From contig NC_065920.1 of assembly GCF_024586455.1 (NCBI RefSeq), positions 10,440,144 through 10,504,143 of the forward strand: a stretch of 64,000 bases of DNA, written 5' to 3'. Source of the stretch: Bactrocera neohumeralis (lineage: Eukaryota; Arthropoda; Insecta; Diptera; Tephritidae). Positions 22,380 to 35,329 of this stretch are shown piece after piece. The position numbers were made by a program, and so were the translations under genes. The notes under the pieces were generated by a model, which was not told where the DNA came from, did no database searches, and was given only the letters and a program-made list of their open reading frames with translations. Each line of letters opens with the position of its first letter. Position 1 is the first letter of the stretch.

Positions 22380-23720
22380 AAATGTAATTACAAATAATTT
22401 AAAATTAATCATATGATTGAATATTTGTTTTAACATATATAGTATTTATATAATCATATGTAATCGAAAAAATTAACATGTTAATTACTTTCTATTATCA
22501 TCAATTACTTGAATTACGTTTTTTGATAACTTTAATTCACTGCGTGGAATCAAACTTCCTATTAGTCTAACTCGTTGTTCATAGAAAATGTATATAACGG
22601 TATTCGATTATCCTTGATTACATGGTTATTGTTTAATCTGTATTTTTATTCACACAAAGAATAATATAAATCTCTTAAAACAGATATGTAATTACTTTTG
22701 ATTACCAAGACTATATACAAGTTGGATCTTTTGTTCCCTGAGGAGACATTGTATTATTTCTGCTCTTGAAAAACTGAACACATACATTTTTTTTGAGTTT
22801 TTTGAATAATTTATTTTTATTTTTGATTGTTCATTACTTTTTACGATTATTAGCAAATTAGAATCGAAAAACCTAAGCAATCGTGATTTTGTATGAAATA
22901 GACTGTTAAATGTATTGAAACATATTGGTAATCATAAATGTAATGATTACTTAATATAATCTATATCGGTAATCATAAATGTAATGATTACTTATTATAA
23001 TGATACTATCCATATCGGTAATCATAAATGTAAAACTGAATACAAGTACATTTTTTGGGTTTTATTAATATTAATTTTTAATATGATTATTCGTTCATTA
23101 CTTTGTTTCGGTTATCAGCAATTTGGAATCAAAATACCTCAGTAATGGTTAGTTATTATGAAAAACACTCATAAAAGTAATTAAACATATTGGTAGTCAT
23201 AAGTGTAGTGATTACTTAATAGCTCTGTATTGGTAATCATAATTGTAATGATTACTTAATAGCTCTCATTGCAACACTTAACTCAGTGTGTATAATACAA
23301 GCAGTAAGTCAATTCCAATTTTTTCGATTTGGTAATTGTATTTGCTATCAAAGCATGTAATCACATAAACATATAAGTAGTGTGCTATTATAGAAACTTA
23401 TACCCTCAAAAACGAAAATTATTATATGTAATTACAAATTTATTAAATTATTATAATGTTTTGCATAGACGAATGCATAACAAAGTAACATTTTTGGTTT
23501 TTCAATACTTTTAATTGAAAATATGATTACTTTATTACTGTAATCACGAAATCATCAATCATCAAAAAACATAAATAATAATATTTGATCATGAGGTAGA
23601 CTGAAATTAAAACATAATGGTAATCATAATGGTAATGATTACTTAATAACTCCGATTACACAAACAATAGCAAGATATAAGTCAATACCATTATTTGCGA
23701 TTTGTCAATTATTTCTGCAA
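22380..23720. repeat. field of palindromic GTAATCAT...ATGATTAC units
   Basis: The unit GTAATCAT-AAATGTA-ATGATTAC is an inverted repeat with 8-base arms and a 7-base spacer. It occurs in full at about 22926 and 22970, is cut short at about 23017, and is diverged at about 23195, 23230 and 23620. It is often followed by TTAATAGCTC or similar, so the true unit may be 40 bases or more. Around it GATTAC, GTAATTAC and TAATCAT are strikingly common. No protein is encoded. It could be a decayed satellite or MITE cluster, or a dense set of homeodomain-type TAAT sites. Confidence 0.7.
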
Positions 23721-24390
23721 ATAAAAAATGCAATCATATGTGCATAAAGTATTGAAATGTTACTGCTCCCAGCAATTGTATACGTTCAACACGAACGTTA
23801 ACCAGTTAAAATTAACATTGAACTAACATTAACACTAACATGAATTAACTTAACATTAACACTAACTCTCTCACTCTCGCCTATTATACCGCGGTCAGTC
23901 AGTACATGTAGTCAGTAAATACATACATACTTCGTAACTGACAAATTTAATGTATGTATATATTCATAGACGTTGCGTATACTGACAGGAGTGTCACAAA
24001 ACAACAAAAAAAGGGAAAACAAAAATGTAAGAATTTTTGTAAATACTTCTAAACAAAGCTTATAAATCAATTTACCGATTAGTTCTAAAATACTTTGTTT
24101 CATATTTATGTATATACAAGTTTATACTTATATACCGTACGCCTACTTAGCATGTGTACAAGTACCCTTCCATGAATTGTTTAATCAGTTCTGGTTTTGC
24201 ATTATTTGCAAAACTGCTAAACGTTTTTTCTATCTACGCTGAGTGCATGCATAGAGCTGACTAAAAATATAGGTATTTATAAATAAATCATGTATCGAAT
24301 AGTATAAAAATATTTATGACTGAATAAACACGAGGCAATGGAATGGAACATTTGTTTTAGGGGGGAAATAGGCTTCTAAATACTTTGTGC
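23721..24390. other. short TTAACATTAACACTAAC repeats, otherwise empty
   Basis: A small imperfect tandem patch of AACATTAACACTAAC units lies at about 23795-23867. The rest is AT-rich with no coding signal. Confidence 0.45.
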
Positions 24391-25225
24391 CAAGTACCCG
24401 GAAATTATAAATAAAACGCAAAATATTTAATTATTCATAAATATTTATTTTGTCGCCTTTAAAGTAATCCCCACCAGATGTAATACTCTTATGGCAACGT
24501 TTTTTCCAGTCTTCGAAACACTTTTCATAAGCCCTTTTTGGGATGGCTTTCAGCTCCTTCAGCGAATTTTGTTTTATCTCTTCGATTGACTTAAGACAGG
24601 TTCTATTCTCTCCATGAATGTGGGATCGGAATTCACACGGTCAAGCATGTCCAAAAAGTGCTGTTTACGGTGCTCTTTTTGAAAAAAAAATCAGCTTTAT
24701 CAGTACAAATCGAACAATAATGCGTGTAATACCAAAAATATCCACCAGACTCTGTCGAGCTCTGCTGCTATCTCTCTAACACTTGCCTGACTTGATTTTC
24801 AAGCATCATATCCTTCACTTTTTTAATAGTTTCATCAGATAAACAGGTCGATGGTCGTCCAGAACGAGGCATGTCTTCAACGATCTCTCTACCGTCTTAC
24901 AAGGCTTTGTATCACTCGTATGCTTGTGGTTTTGAAAAAACTGAATCACCGTGCGTGTCTTCCGTCATTCGAAACAATTTCGCACGAAATTTAGTTAGAA
25001 ATTCAAAATTTGAGTTGAATTCTTTGCTCGATATTTTTATCCAATGTAAAAATCGAAACGCACTGTTGAGGTGTACCGACGTAGGCAGTTGCTGCAAAAA
25101 AACTGGTTGACAGGTCACGCTCATATTCGGCATAGTAATTAAAGACAGTCCTGTCAACTTAGCAAAATAAATTTTTTTCGAAATATCATTTACCCGAGGA
25201 ATTAAATAACAATTTCCGGGTGCTG
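24391..25225 (-). mobile_element. mariner lacking the catalytic core, both ends visible
   Basis: The left end reads CAAGTACCCGGAAATTATAA. The right end on the minus strand reads CAGCACCCGGAAATTGTTAT. The minus strand carries the decayed DNA-binding domain, then DMPRSGRPST, TIKKVKDMM, VREIAAELDRV, HRKQHFLDMLDRVNSDPTFM. At once after that comes SIEEIKQNSLKELKAI with DWKKRCHKSI and GGDYFKGDKINIYE. In an intact element the segment from PTFMERI to the C-terminus contains all three catalytic Asp residues. Here it is missing, so this is a core-deleted derivative of about 835 bp. Several stops and shifts also disable the N-terminal half. Confidence 0.85.
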
Positions 25226-27649
25226 TTTTGTCACAATGTATTTTAGATCGCTAATATATTGGCTGTGATTCAAATTAATGAAAAAAATAAAATAAAATAC
25301 ATTTTGATATCCAAAAATATTTTCTCAAAGTTTGAATATATTATTATAATATTTAAATTCCTGAAAATCATTGAGTAAACACTGTTCTGTCTCTATTTGA
25401 GTATTTAATAGAGTAATAGAAGCTGACTAAAATTTATTTTCTGATCTTTTTATTAAAAATAGGTATTTAGATTATTTTGCTTTCATTTGCCAAATAAATA
25501 TTATTACATACATATAGGTGTCATACATTCTTAATGTCACCCTAAAGGTAGGCAACGTTTTTAATAAAATTAAAACGAAGCATACATTGGAATCATTTTC
25601 ATAAACTATTGTCATAATTGTTGGATTTTTTTTTAATTTTTAAAAAATCTATATTTTAAAGCATAAATTTTCGAAAGGAATAATTTTTTGGTTTCAATTT
25701 TCAAAATTTTTTAATTAACATTTTTTTTTTCAAATAAAATTCTAAAATGTTTCTAATATAATTGTAATTTTTTTTATTGAGATAAATTTCTAAAACTTCT
25801 CTAATAATCTAAAATCATTACTAAAGCTTAATTTTTTAATTCGAAGTGCCTTTCGGTATAATTTTTAACTACATTAATATTGTTGTTAGCCAAATTTTCC
25901 TCCCTAGCTGTATTCACACTCGCACACGTTATTCGACACGTTTTTAGCCCCCCATCAACAGCTATCTACTTTACTAAACAGCTTTTCCATGTTATGCTCG
26001 GTAGTGTTATTTTTGCTCACCACTGTAAATCGCATGCAAAATGCAAAACAAATGTCAACACGAAATGCAGTCACTGGTCTGCCTAAAATACCAAACACTC
26101 ATTGTTTACAAGCTTACACTGGATAATTTGCTAGCTTTATCAGGAGCAGCAAATCAAAAGCACCTTTTGCCACTCAACTCTGTTTGTCCGACATTCTTCG
26201 CAAACAGTTAGTATCTACATACATATGTATGCGTAAACACTCAGTTGTCTTCTTTAGTGTTTTTGTTGTGCGTAAGTAAGCATCCTTTTGTCCTTGTCAC
26301 AAGATATGCTGAGAATTTATGTTGACATTTTAGTGTCCTTTTGCAATTAGTGCGAGTGCAGTTGTTTTGCTAATATGCGGTTGTTGTTGTTGTTTAGTTG
26401 CGTTGGCTTCGGTACACAAGAGTTTTACGGTTAAATGATAACATCATTTGGATAAGCTATGAAATTTATGCCAAGCAATTTGCTACGATTGCTGATATAA
26501 GTGAAAGCAAGTATATTATATTCATACATATGTACGTATGTGGCATAATAATACATATAAATATTTATGGCATTTAGAAATAACTGCGCTGATAGTTGCT
26601 GTAAATCTGGCAGATACTTTTCTGCATTTGAGGCACTTTAATTTTACGCTCAAATATTTTTGGAACTTATGTCTTTCAATTTTCATAAATAAAAGAATTT
26701 GCCATTACAAAAATCATAAAAAAAACAAAAACACTCTACATGCGTTCTTTAATTCGCATAACGACTTTTATATTATATATCTGCTACTATCTCATAAAAA
26801 TGTTGTCAGCGAAGCAGAGATAAGTTTCGTTGCAGCTAGCCTCGTATATTAAAATTATTTTGCATGCTATAAACGCAAATTGCTTAGCAATTTTCTCTGG
26901 CAACAAGTATTTTTGTGAAATTCCATTGTGAAGACATTGAAAAAATATGAGTTGCCTACTTTTCAGCGCGCAGCTAAAATAAAAACTCGAAATAATCCGC
27001 TAAAGGCGAACCATGCGGATTTCTACGAACCACTATGCGAGCGGGGAAATAAATTATAATAGTTACAAAAAATAATTCATGTGCAATTGCTATGAAAACC
27101 CGCGTATATCGCTTCATTAATTTGTTTGGAAGACTAAATTACGTATTGATGGAATTATTCGTTTAATAAAAAGCAAAGCTCGTGGATTTTTGTTTTTAAA
27201 GTTTTAACATTTTTTTTGTAAACATTCATATACGTTATTGAAATGTCAAATGCTTTCATATGTTTATGTCATAACAATAAAACATATCAGTTGTGTTGGA
27301 GAGCCTTGAGCTTTGAATTGAAAAATTTTACAATAAATACCTTAAAATTGAATTGATGAGTTCAAAAAATGGTTATGCAATTTAAATTTTAATTAAACGA
27401 AAATAAGTTTAAGAAAAACGAAACAAATGAAGGCCGATTTTGACTCCGCGGCTCCTGTAAAGCGCTCTTGTTAAAACTTGAGTGTAAAATTCAATGCCTC
27501 TGACATTAGCAACACTGTTATATGAGTAATGAGCGGGGATATAAACGTGTTAGAGTGCTATTAGAGGTCGGTGCCACGCCCACTTCGTCAACATTTTTAG
27601 CCGACTGGTGGCCTTCGCTACTGCAATCCTCTGTACCAGGGTTTATACC
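25226..27649. other. no gene seen
   Basis: A long stretch without family resemblance. The parts at 25540-25850 are extremely AT-rich. From 26100 to 26500 the text becomes richer in GTTGTTGTTG and mixed-composition words, as in fly regulatory DNA, but I can name no site. Confidence 0.4.
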
Positions 27650-29400
27650 TTAGGTTAGGTTAATCTGGTAGGCAAATAAGCCAGGCATTGACCAGTTTGG
27701 TCCTTTGCGAAACCAGATGGAGTTCTCTTCCTAAGTCCAAGAAGAGTAGTCGTCCTCTTTAAGATGCCGGTGTTTGACGCGAATTTTAACAGACTCTGCG
27801 CATTAGTCTTGCTAATGCGGAACAAGTGTTCAAGAGATGCTTCATTGTTTCCCTGGTGCCCTGCTCTAGGAATTTCCTGCAAAAAATTTTCCAGGATTCT
27901 CGCTTTGTGCTGCAACCCATCTTCTTGTAGTCCTTTCGAAGATCTTTATACTCGTTCCAACAGTCCTCGCTTTCTGCCGGCTTGGCCCAGTTGAGGTATT
28001 CTCGTACTTTACAAGACCCAAACTCTTTGTTCCACCAAGGAGGCTTCTTTTTGTACTTGAGTCGCAGCGAAATGAAAAGATGTATTTAGGACATTCATAA
28101 ATACCGTCACGCTTCTTTCAATCTCTTCATGTGAGTTGTATATACAAGGTCTAAGTCTCTTAATTAATAGTATCCGCCATGGGAGAACCCAGTTTGTAAT
28201 CTGGGATATCTCCTCACCTCGTTCTTAATCTTTGCTTCCGATCTAATGTAGAAGTAGATACATCTATGGTCAAAAAACGACTGTGTGCTTCGCACTCTCC
28301 AGATTTCTACGAATGCTTTTCTACTTGTGTATAGTGCAATGTCTAGAACGTTTCTTGAAGTGGGTCATATGTAGGTAGGTTCCTCACCTCGATTAGCTAC
28401 CACTAAACTACTTTGTAAAATATAATTGAGTAGGGACTCACCTCGATGATTTATGTCGGGGTTTCCCCAAACCGTATGATGACCGTTGCTGGATGTAGCT
28501 AGCACCCTTTGGAGCTCTGTCCTTGGCGTCTCGCAATCATGTCGCATGTAGCCGGCTGCAGTGAGTAGAGACACCCTTCACCGTCAGATCATCTATAGAA
28601 AGACTGTAATTAATATGAAAAAATTGACTTTTCTTCACGAATATCACTGATCTTACCTTGTTAATTACGCCACGTTACCCGCAATCCATGGTTCCTGGAC
28701 TAAAGCCACGCCTTAGCCGTCCTTCTCTAAATTGAGAAGAAGCTCGGCAGAGGCGATCTTACTCTTGTGAAAGTTCATTTGGAGTACATTCACCTCTTGT
28801 TTTTGGACCATCAATCACCTCCACCTCCTGTAGGACAAGTGAAGTAAACCGGATGTATCTTTGACCTCCATCGCATTCAATAGCTTCATTTCCACTAAAT
28901 GTTACCGCTCCTGTAACATTTGTCCCAGCGGCTACGTCTTTGCACTTCCTCTGTTTCGAGACATCTTTGATTCTCCGTTGAACGCTGCTTCTTTCCAGCG
29001 ATGTGCTCCTCAATGTGATTGGCATACGCTGAATTCGAAACATTAAACCAATTTCAAGTGCCGAAGTGTGCCCTGCCATTCTTCACCTTTTCTCTAGCCC
29101 AAGCCCGCCGTTTCTCCTCTTCAGGCTAGACTTGCCTTCGAAGCGGTTGCATATTCCGACTCCCGCCTTGTATTTCGCTTTTACCTTCAGCCTCTCCTTG
29201 CTTGGGTTCTTCCGGGGCCCCTCTCTTGTTGCCAGACTTGGAACCATCGGTCGCGTACACAGCAGAGCAAAGAAGGTCTGCTTCCCTTTCAGCCTTTAAG
29301 CGCACAGCGCTTTCTTGGTCTGAGTCTTCATAGACTGTGACACCAGTGCGCTGTACAGCTACAGCTATGTAGTAGCATCCCAACCACCGCAACCTACTCC
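27650..29400 (-). pseudogene. LINE copy with ORF1 end, endonuclease part and 3' tail (internally deleted)
   Basis: Minus-strand non-LTR retrotransposon. From 29400 downward: a Lys/Glu-rich ORF1 region (29392-29126); a second stretch (29079-28759); the start of the endonuclease domain (HKSKIASAELLL, ALVQEPWIAGN, about 28790-28690); a later endonuclease part HTVWGNPDINHRGESLLNYI and VVANRGEEPTY (28500-28370). A linker WNEYKDLRKDYKK follows at about 27950. Then it jumps straight to the C-terminal zinc-knuckle region, shifted in frame, and ends in TTAGGTTAGGTTAA (27650-27663, plus strand). The reverse transcriptase domain is missing, so the element is dead. It is the same family as 18144-18441 (tail) and 32360-33730 (ORF1). 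Confidence 0.75.
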
Positions 29401-29672
29401 TGTCCGCTTCGTTCCTTTATTGTATTCCATTTAGAGTTTTTGGATTTTTTGGAATATTTGCCGATAACCGTTTAAGAAATCCCCGCTTAAATTTTGGGAG
29501 CCTATTATATTAAGTTAAACTGTCTTATAAATAAATGCATATCTTAAAAAATAAGTTTTTTTTTAAATCACAAGTTGACATAACTTCTTAAAGCTATTTT
29601 GTAAATGTATTCTCTTGCCATATCCGTTTCGTTTTTAAATTTCCTTGTTCACTGAATTAAATTTTAAGTATA

Positions 29673-30190
29673 TTGTGTAGTCGAAAAAGTCTTTTTGTGT
29701 TTTGTCAATAGATATCATTGCAGTCGTATATCCTCAGTGCTACCAATCACGTTGTGTCGTATCATATGGTGTTGGAAAGGTGAGATTTTAAGCTTCTCTT
29801 GAGCAAAATTAAATCCGGGAAAGTTGAAAAAAAGTTAGAGCTGTTCAAAAATTAGTGAAAATAATGAAGCAATTCGCTATATTTTGAAATTTTTTTTTAT
29901 AAAAAAGGGAAGAATGCCACGCAAGCCATCAATGAAATTTGTGAAGTTTATGAAGACGATGCTGTATCAGTTCTTGTAGCAAAACAAAGGTTCGCTCGCT
30001 TCCGTTCTGGAAATTTCGAAATTTCGATTTACAATGATGAAAGTCTTACACTGATGGAATAATGTCTCTAGCGGAAAAATGGCAAAAAGTGGTCGACCAA
30101 AATGGTATATAATAGTTTATTTACTTATTAGTATAGAAAAAAAAATAATTTGAAGTTTACGAAATACGAAAAAAACTTTTTCGACTGACC
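29673..30190 (+). mobile_element. internally deleted mariner, 518 bp, with TA on both sides
   Basis: The left end reads TTGTGTAGTCGAAAAAGTC. The right end on the other strand reads TTGGTCAGTCGAAAAAGTT. Both lie next to TA (29671-29672 and 30191-30192). Plus-strand frames give IRYILKFF and a helix-turn-helix (ATQAINEICEVYEDDAVSVL, then ARFRSGNFE). They jump to the last residues of a mariner transposase (AEKWQKVVDQNG). All catalytic residues are deleted. The copy at 48778-49793 is a longer member of the same family. Confidence 0.85.
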
Positions 30191-30192
30191 AA

Positions 30193-32359
30193 TATTTTTA
30201 GAGATTTTCCGTATTCCATTATTAAATATAGGAATGCGCCTACCAGAAAATATTTCTAGTTCATATTTTCAGTATTGTTTCATTAAAACAACGAGGTCGA
30301 CCGTCTTAATGTTAGTCGTAACATATTTCCAGTTTTAAAGATTTTCAAAAAATTTCAATCAATGTACAAGAACATTTCCCTCTCTTTTTCTCATTTTTAA
30401 CACAAATTCTTAGCATCCACAAATAAATGAAATACACTGTATTTGCTATCGAATTTTCAAATGAATTAATTTTTTTACAATCCCTTTGAGCTAGGCTCCA
30501 TGCAAACAGTGTTTTATTTGTGTATCTATTTCGCCTCCTCTCCTCTAAAATCGGCATCAAGTGGAGGTGGTACATTGTGATATTTAAGTATTCTCATTTG
30601 CATTTGCGGTTGCTTTTAATGATGCCAAATGCGTTGTCATTAAATTTACAGCTGTCACCAGCAGCAGTCAGACAATTCCAACGATAGCAATGCGCTGTAA
30701 ACAACAACAACAAAATTATAAATAAATTCAAACATAAGTTATGAGCCAAGAAGGCAGGGAAGCTGCGTTCCTAGCTCTGCTAATCACGCTCTTCCGCTGT
30801 ATTTAAAGCGATAGAAGTACATATATTTCTCTCATTTATTTATGCGCATGCATTACAAAGTTAATTGCCAGCACTTTGGGTTGCGTATGCGGCGTGCAAA
30901 GCAAATTTGTGTACTTTAAAATTGCCCTTTCACTTTGGCCGGGTCACATTGTGGCACATTGAATGGGCTTAAGCACGCTTTTCACACTTTGCTCAGCGCT
31001 GCCGCGCCGCTCAGCGCGCTCGCCTACTCCATCAGCTCACATAGAAATACAGCCAGCCGCTGCCATTAAAAAGCGTTTACTAATTAAGTTAATTAACATT
31101 TTGTGACTTTTTCGGTCAAATGTGCCAAATCGTTTGTTGCATTCAGATTTAACGCCTTTTTGCTCGCGCTCACTCCACAGCGCTGCCTCTCACGCTCTCC
31201 TGCTTCATTCACTTTGTAACATGCAATGCGCTGTGTTTGTTGCTTTTGTTGTCGTTTTTATATGTTCTTGGTGTTTTTGCTTTGATTGACGTTGGCTTTG
31301 GCTAAATTATCACCCGTCATTTACATTTTAAGTGGATTTTTAATGGCGCCTGCTTGTAATGGGAAATAAAATGAATAAAAAGAGAGGCACACAGTGGTTT
31401 ACCATTTGTGCTTTGGCTTTGAACGCATACTCGATTACATAAAACCGTTATGTTCCTACTTTTGTTACATAATTTTTCTTTTTTTTTTTGTTTTAGATAG
31501 CAGTGAGTTTACAAGTCCGAGTCAAAATTGATCTGGAGTGTATGTGATGAAATTTATTATTATTTTTATATTTAAAGCATCAGTACTAAAAAATTTTAAA
31601 ATTTAACCCGAAAAAGTAAAAAATATTACCAGAAATATTTACATATACATCATTAAATTTTAACCAACACTTTTAGGCTCCAATAATTTCACTTTTCATA
31701 GTAAATTCACTCTCCTTTCACAAACAGTGGGCGAGCTCTCGCGCAAGAGCCAGTAGCTGCTATTAAATATGCCAATAATGATTATATTAAAATCGTTGCT
31801 ATTACACACACACACATAACTATCGAAGTTCATAAAGGCGATAAATTTAAGTGGAGAGGAGAAGCCCGGCAGCACTGCGTCATCGGTGCTGATGAATTTG
31901 ATGCCGATAATGAAGTCGATGTGATGATTGATTACACTGCAGTCATTTATAATTTATGGTATGCCATGAATTCCTTTGGTTGCTCGTGCTTCTGTTGCGA
32001 GTCGCCCAAATGTTTATGTAAATGTGTTGATGAGCGCTACGCTGCCAGACTTTGAGGCAAGAAAGTTTATTTGAGCAGCTTTTGGTAGTGGAAAGGCACA
32101 GACATACATTTACTTCAACCACTTTCATTAAATTTCCAACAAATTTGCACGAAATTACACACATTAAATGCAGAACTAATTATTCTGAATGGCAGCGCTG
32201 AATACTTTGCTTAGATAGAATTGTACATCCTAGGCATTATTGGGAATTTCGAAATTAGCAGACATTAATTTTAGTAATTTTAACATCAAAAATAATCTTA
32301 ACTAATTTTCCAAGCCAAGACATTTTGGTTCAAATACGAGGAACTTTTAATATAACTTT
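30193..32359. other. no gene seen; mixed-composition non-coding DNA
   Basis: From 30600 to 31350 the base composition is less AT-rich, with CAACAACAACAAC and many CGCT words (for example GCTGCCGCGCCGCTCAGCGC near 31000). No coding frame of note covers it. This texture is common in fly regulatory DNA. The rest is AT-rich. I cannot point to a specific site. Confidence 0.35.
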
Positions 32360-33730
32360 TTATTGGTTTTTGTTTCATGAAAAATCAGTGACCACGTTAC
32401 CCAATGCTATCCATGGTGCCTGGACTGAAGCCATGTCGTATCCGCGATTCTACTTTTGTGCATGTCCAATTGGATTTCAATTGGAGTACATTCAGCTCTC
32501 GGTTTCTGTCCCTCAGACGGCTGAGCAGGTAGCTTCTCCACCTCCTGTAGGACAAGTGCAGTCGCCATGATCTCAGCTAGGCCGTGTTTTTCTTGCCGTC
32601 GGTGGGTTGGAGTTTCTTGAGACGAAGGAACACGCTTCCAACTTCTTATAACATCTTCTCTCGAAGCACGCACATAGAATATCGTTTGGCTCCTTATTGA
32701 AACTTTACCTTCCTTCATTTAATGATTTCGCCACATTCAATATTTTCCAGTCGCAGTCCTCCACCTCCAGTTTAGCGTTTTCCCATAAGTTCGAATCCTT
32801 GCATTTCAGGATTTTTACTCCACTTAAGCATCCTGTTCCATCATTCCAATCGAGAAAAGGGCTTCCAATAGCTTCATTTGCATTATTTTACACCGCTCCT
32901 GCGACATCTATACTGCGTTTTTTTTTGGGCGCGGCGATCTGTTACAGTTAGTTTCGAAATTTCACTGTTTGCCCCCGCTGGTATGGACGTTGTCGGCTCG
33001 TCGTCCGCGTGCTTTGCGCTTACGTTCGTTTTTTTTTTTTTGGAGGTTACCCACGCTTTCTGTCGAACTCTGCCTCTTTTTAGCCACGTGCTCCTCTATG
33101 TGATTCGCTAACGCTACATCGGAGACTCTGCACCAATTGCCTGTTGCGAAATATGCCCGTCCATTTTTCACCTCCTCTTCTTTTGAGTTTGACTTGCCCT
33201 CGAGTCGGCTACATATTCTGACCCTGCCTGGTATCGCGCTCTAGCCTTCAGCCCCTTCTTTCTTGGCTTCTTCCGGGGCTTTCTCTTGTTGCCCGAGTTG
33301 GATCCCTCATTCACCTGCTCAGGAAAACACAGAAGCTTTTTTTCTTTTCCCTTTTTTTTTAAGCTCACAGCGCTTTCTTGGTCCGAGTCTTCACGTGCGC
33401 TATAGAGCTGGCTTGGGCTGCTTTAGCATTCAACACCTTCTTGTTTGGGTTCATCCGGGGCCCTCTCTTGCTGCCCGAGTTGGATCCCTCAATCACCTGC
33501 TCAGGAGAACGCAGAAGCTTTTTTCTTTTCCTTTTTTTTAATCTCACAGCACTTGTTCCTGTTCCGTTACAGTGGAGATGTGGCCGCTGGCAATATAACT
33601 TGTCAAGCCCCTGTGCTCAACGGTGATAGCACCTTCGTCTCTCACCGACGTTTGGGCTCTTGTCCCAGGCCGCTTGATCTCTTTGTTTTTCTCCATATTG
33701 AGTTTTGACTTGGAAAGTCTTTGCATCTAG
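32360..33730 (-). pseudogene. LINE ORF1 copy, 5' part of the family seen at 27650-29400
   Basis: Minus-strand relic. From 33726 downward: an N-terminal basic stretch, two copies of a Lys/Arg-rich segment with LRSPEQVIEGSNSGSKRGPR, a middle part with ADNVHTSGGK and HIEEHVAKKR, then GLAEIMATALVLQEVEKLPA and QLDMHKSRIAD. The last of these is the start of the endonuclease ORF, where the copy breaks off. Frames are interrupted many times. It matches 28759-29400 in order and content, and differs by a 182-bp tandem duplication. Confidence 0.7.
33265..33550 (-). repeat. 182-bp tandem duplication inside LINE ORF1
   Basis: GCCCGAGTTGGATCCCTCA occurs at 33291 and again at 33473. Both are followed by CACCTGCTCAGGA, CAGAAGCTTTTTT and a C/T-rich run, and preceded by CCGGGGCC or CCGGGGCT with CTCTTG. 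The related copy at about 29200-29330 has one unit only. Confidence 0.8.
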
Positions 33731-33739
33731 GGTCTTATA

Positions 33740-35329
33740 GCAAGTACCTATTGGCTATTGTATTCCTCCATGCACCTCTTTCTTATGTTAAAGTCCACCA
33801 TAAGGAAATGAATCGGGAGATACACTAGCCTTCGCTGGATGACGCCTACCTGCAACGTCATGACTTAGCCAGCCTAAAGAAAGCTTGAGACCATGACGTT
33901 TCTAGCAGCGACACTCATTGTCCAGAGGAAATCGGTGCGCGGATAAAGCTAAGAGGAATTTTTTCCGACCACTATTCGGAATTTTATTGCAACTCCAAAG
34001 ATGATTTAACCATAAGCGATGAAAAAGAAAAAACAATTATTCTTTGGAAACTGATTCTAAAGTATTCCGAAACACAATTGAAAGAATTTTATTTTACTTA
34101 GTGTTTTCCTCAGTTTAATCCGCCGAAAGTTGCTATTTTCTTACAAAAACACCATTAACCATTAAATCGTACGCCAAAACCCCTTGTTTAGCTTTCAGTG
34201 CACTTTAAAACTCTGTAAAAGCCGTTATAGCTACTTAACAGTTTAACTATTTAACTGTTATGTACCTATGTAAATATGTACGGTAAGTGCCGTAGCCGTA
34301 CTTAAAGTACGGAATGTAAGTGTTAGTAAAGCAATTTTGTAGTTGCCGGGCTTTTCTTGAGTTTTTATTACTTAGATAAACAAAACAACGCCGCTGCATA
34401 CCTGCACACACACACACACATACACATACGTATCTACTTAGCTACCAGCGTAGGTAACTGTAAACGAAATGTACCAAAGTTCGCAGCGACAATGGTTTCT
34501 CAACATCATTACCAACGATGAACTTGTTGCATTTACAGCTTCTGTCATTTACTTAACGTACTCACGTTTCCGATTGAACGGCACATCAACTGCGCGAGAA
34601 GGAGCTGAGAAGCGGAGGAGGGGCGAGTTTATTGCTTTTACTTACTTAGTCCTACTCTTGCTGGCATTTCCTCTCGCAAAGTTTTAACACATTTTTTCGA
34701 ATACTTTCCATTTGTTTATTTTGTTTTTGTTTACCACTTTTGGGTCCAACGCCCAACTACTCAACTGAGACCACCTCCAGCACTTTTGTTGTATTGCGCT
34801 GCCATTTCCAACACTTTTATGCGTTTTATGCCTTCGCAAAGTACTTACAATGACATTTTCCACACATAAAATGACTTCAATGTAAGTTCAAAGCGGTTAC
34901 ATGGCGGGGGTTGGCGGGGGGTAGGCAGATTGGCAGTTTGCAAAACATAAAAAGTGCGTCGCAAAATATACATTTGCACGTACGGTATTTTTTATTGCTG
35001 ACACATTGAAGTGCGTTAATATGCAGTCAGGTGCATTCGGCTTGTGCCATGACACACCAATACACACGAAATTTGATCCACTCGTATACATGTATGTATG
35101 TGTGTATGTGGGGAGTACAGTTTGGTTGATTGCTCATAAAGAGCTTGAGAAAAGCGCTCACTTTTCGATTTGAGTAGTTTCAGTGTAAAGGTAAAATTAA
35201 AGCGGTATCGTGTAGCAGTAACGAGTTTCATGTAACGAGTAGTAAAACGAGAGGTTCTTAACGGTATGCATGTCTACTTACGTACATACATATGTACATA
35301 CGTACAATGTATAATAAACAGGAAAATAT
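33740..35329. other. no gene seen
   Basis: Non-coding. A short CA tract lies at about 34407-34424, and G-rich words (GGCGGGGGTTGGCGGGG) lie at about 34903-34921. The open frames are small and mutually overlapping. Confidence 0.4.

Noticed and set aside
22380..23720. CRISPR-like array
   Set aside because: Unit spacing is irregular, units are diverged palindromes, and the DNA is eukaryotic.
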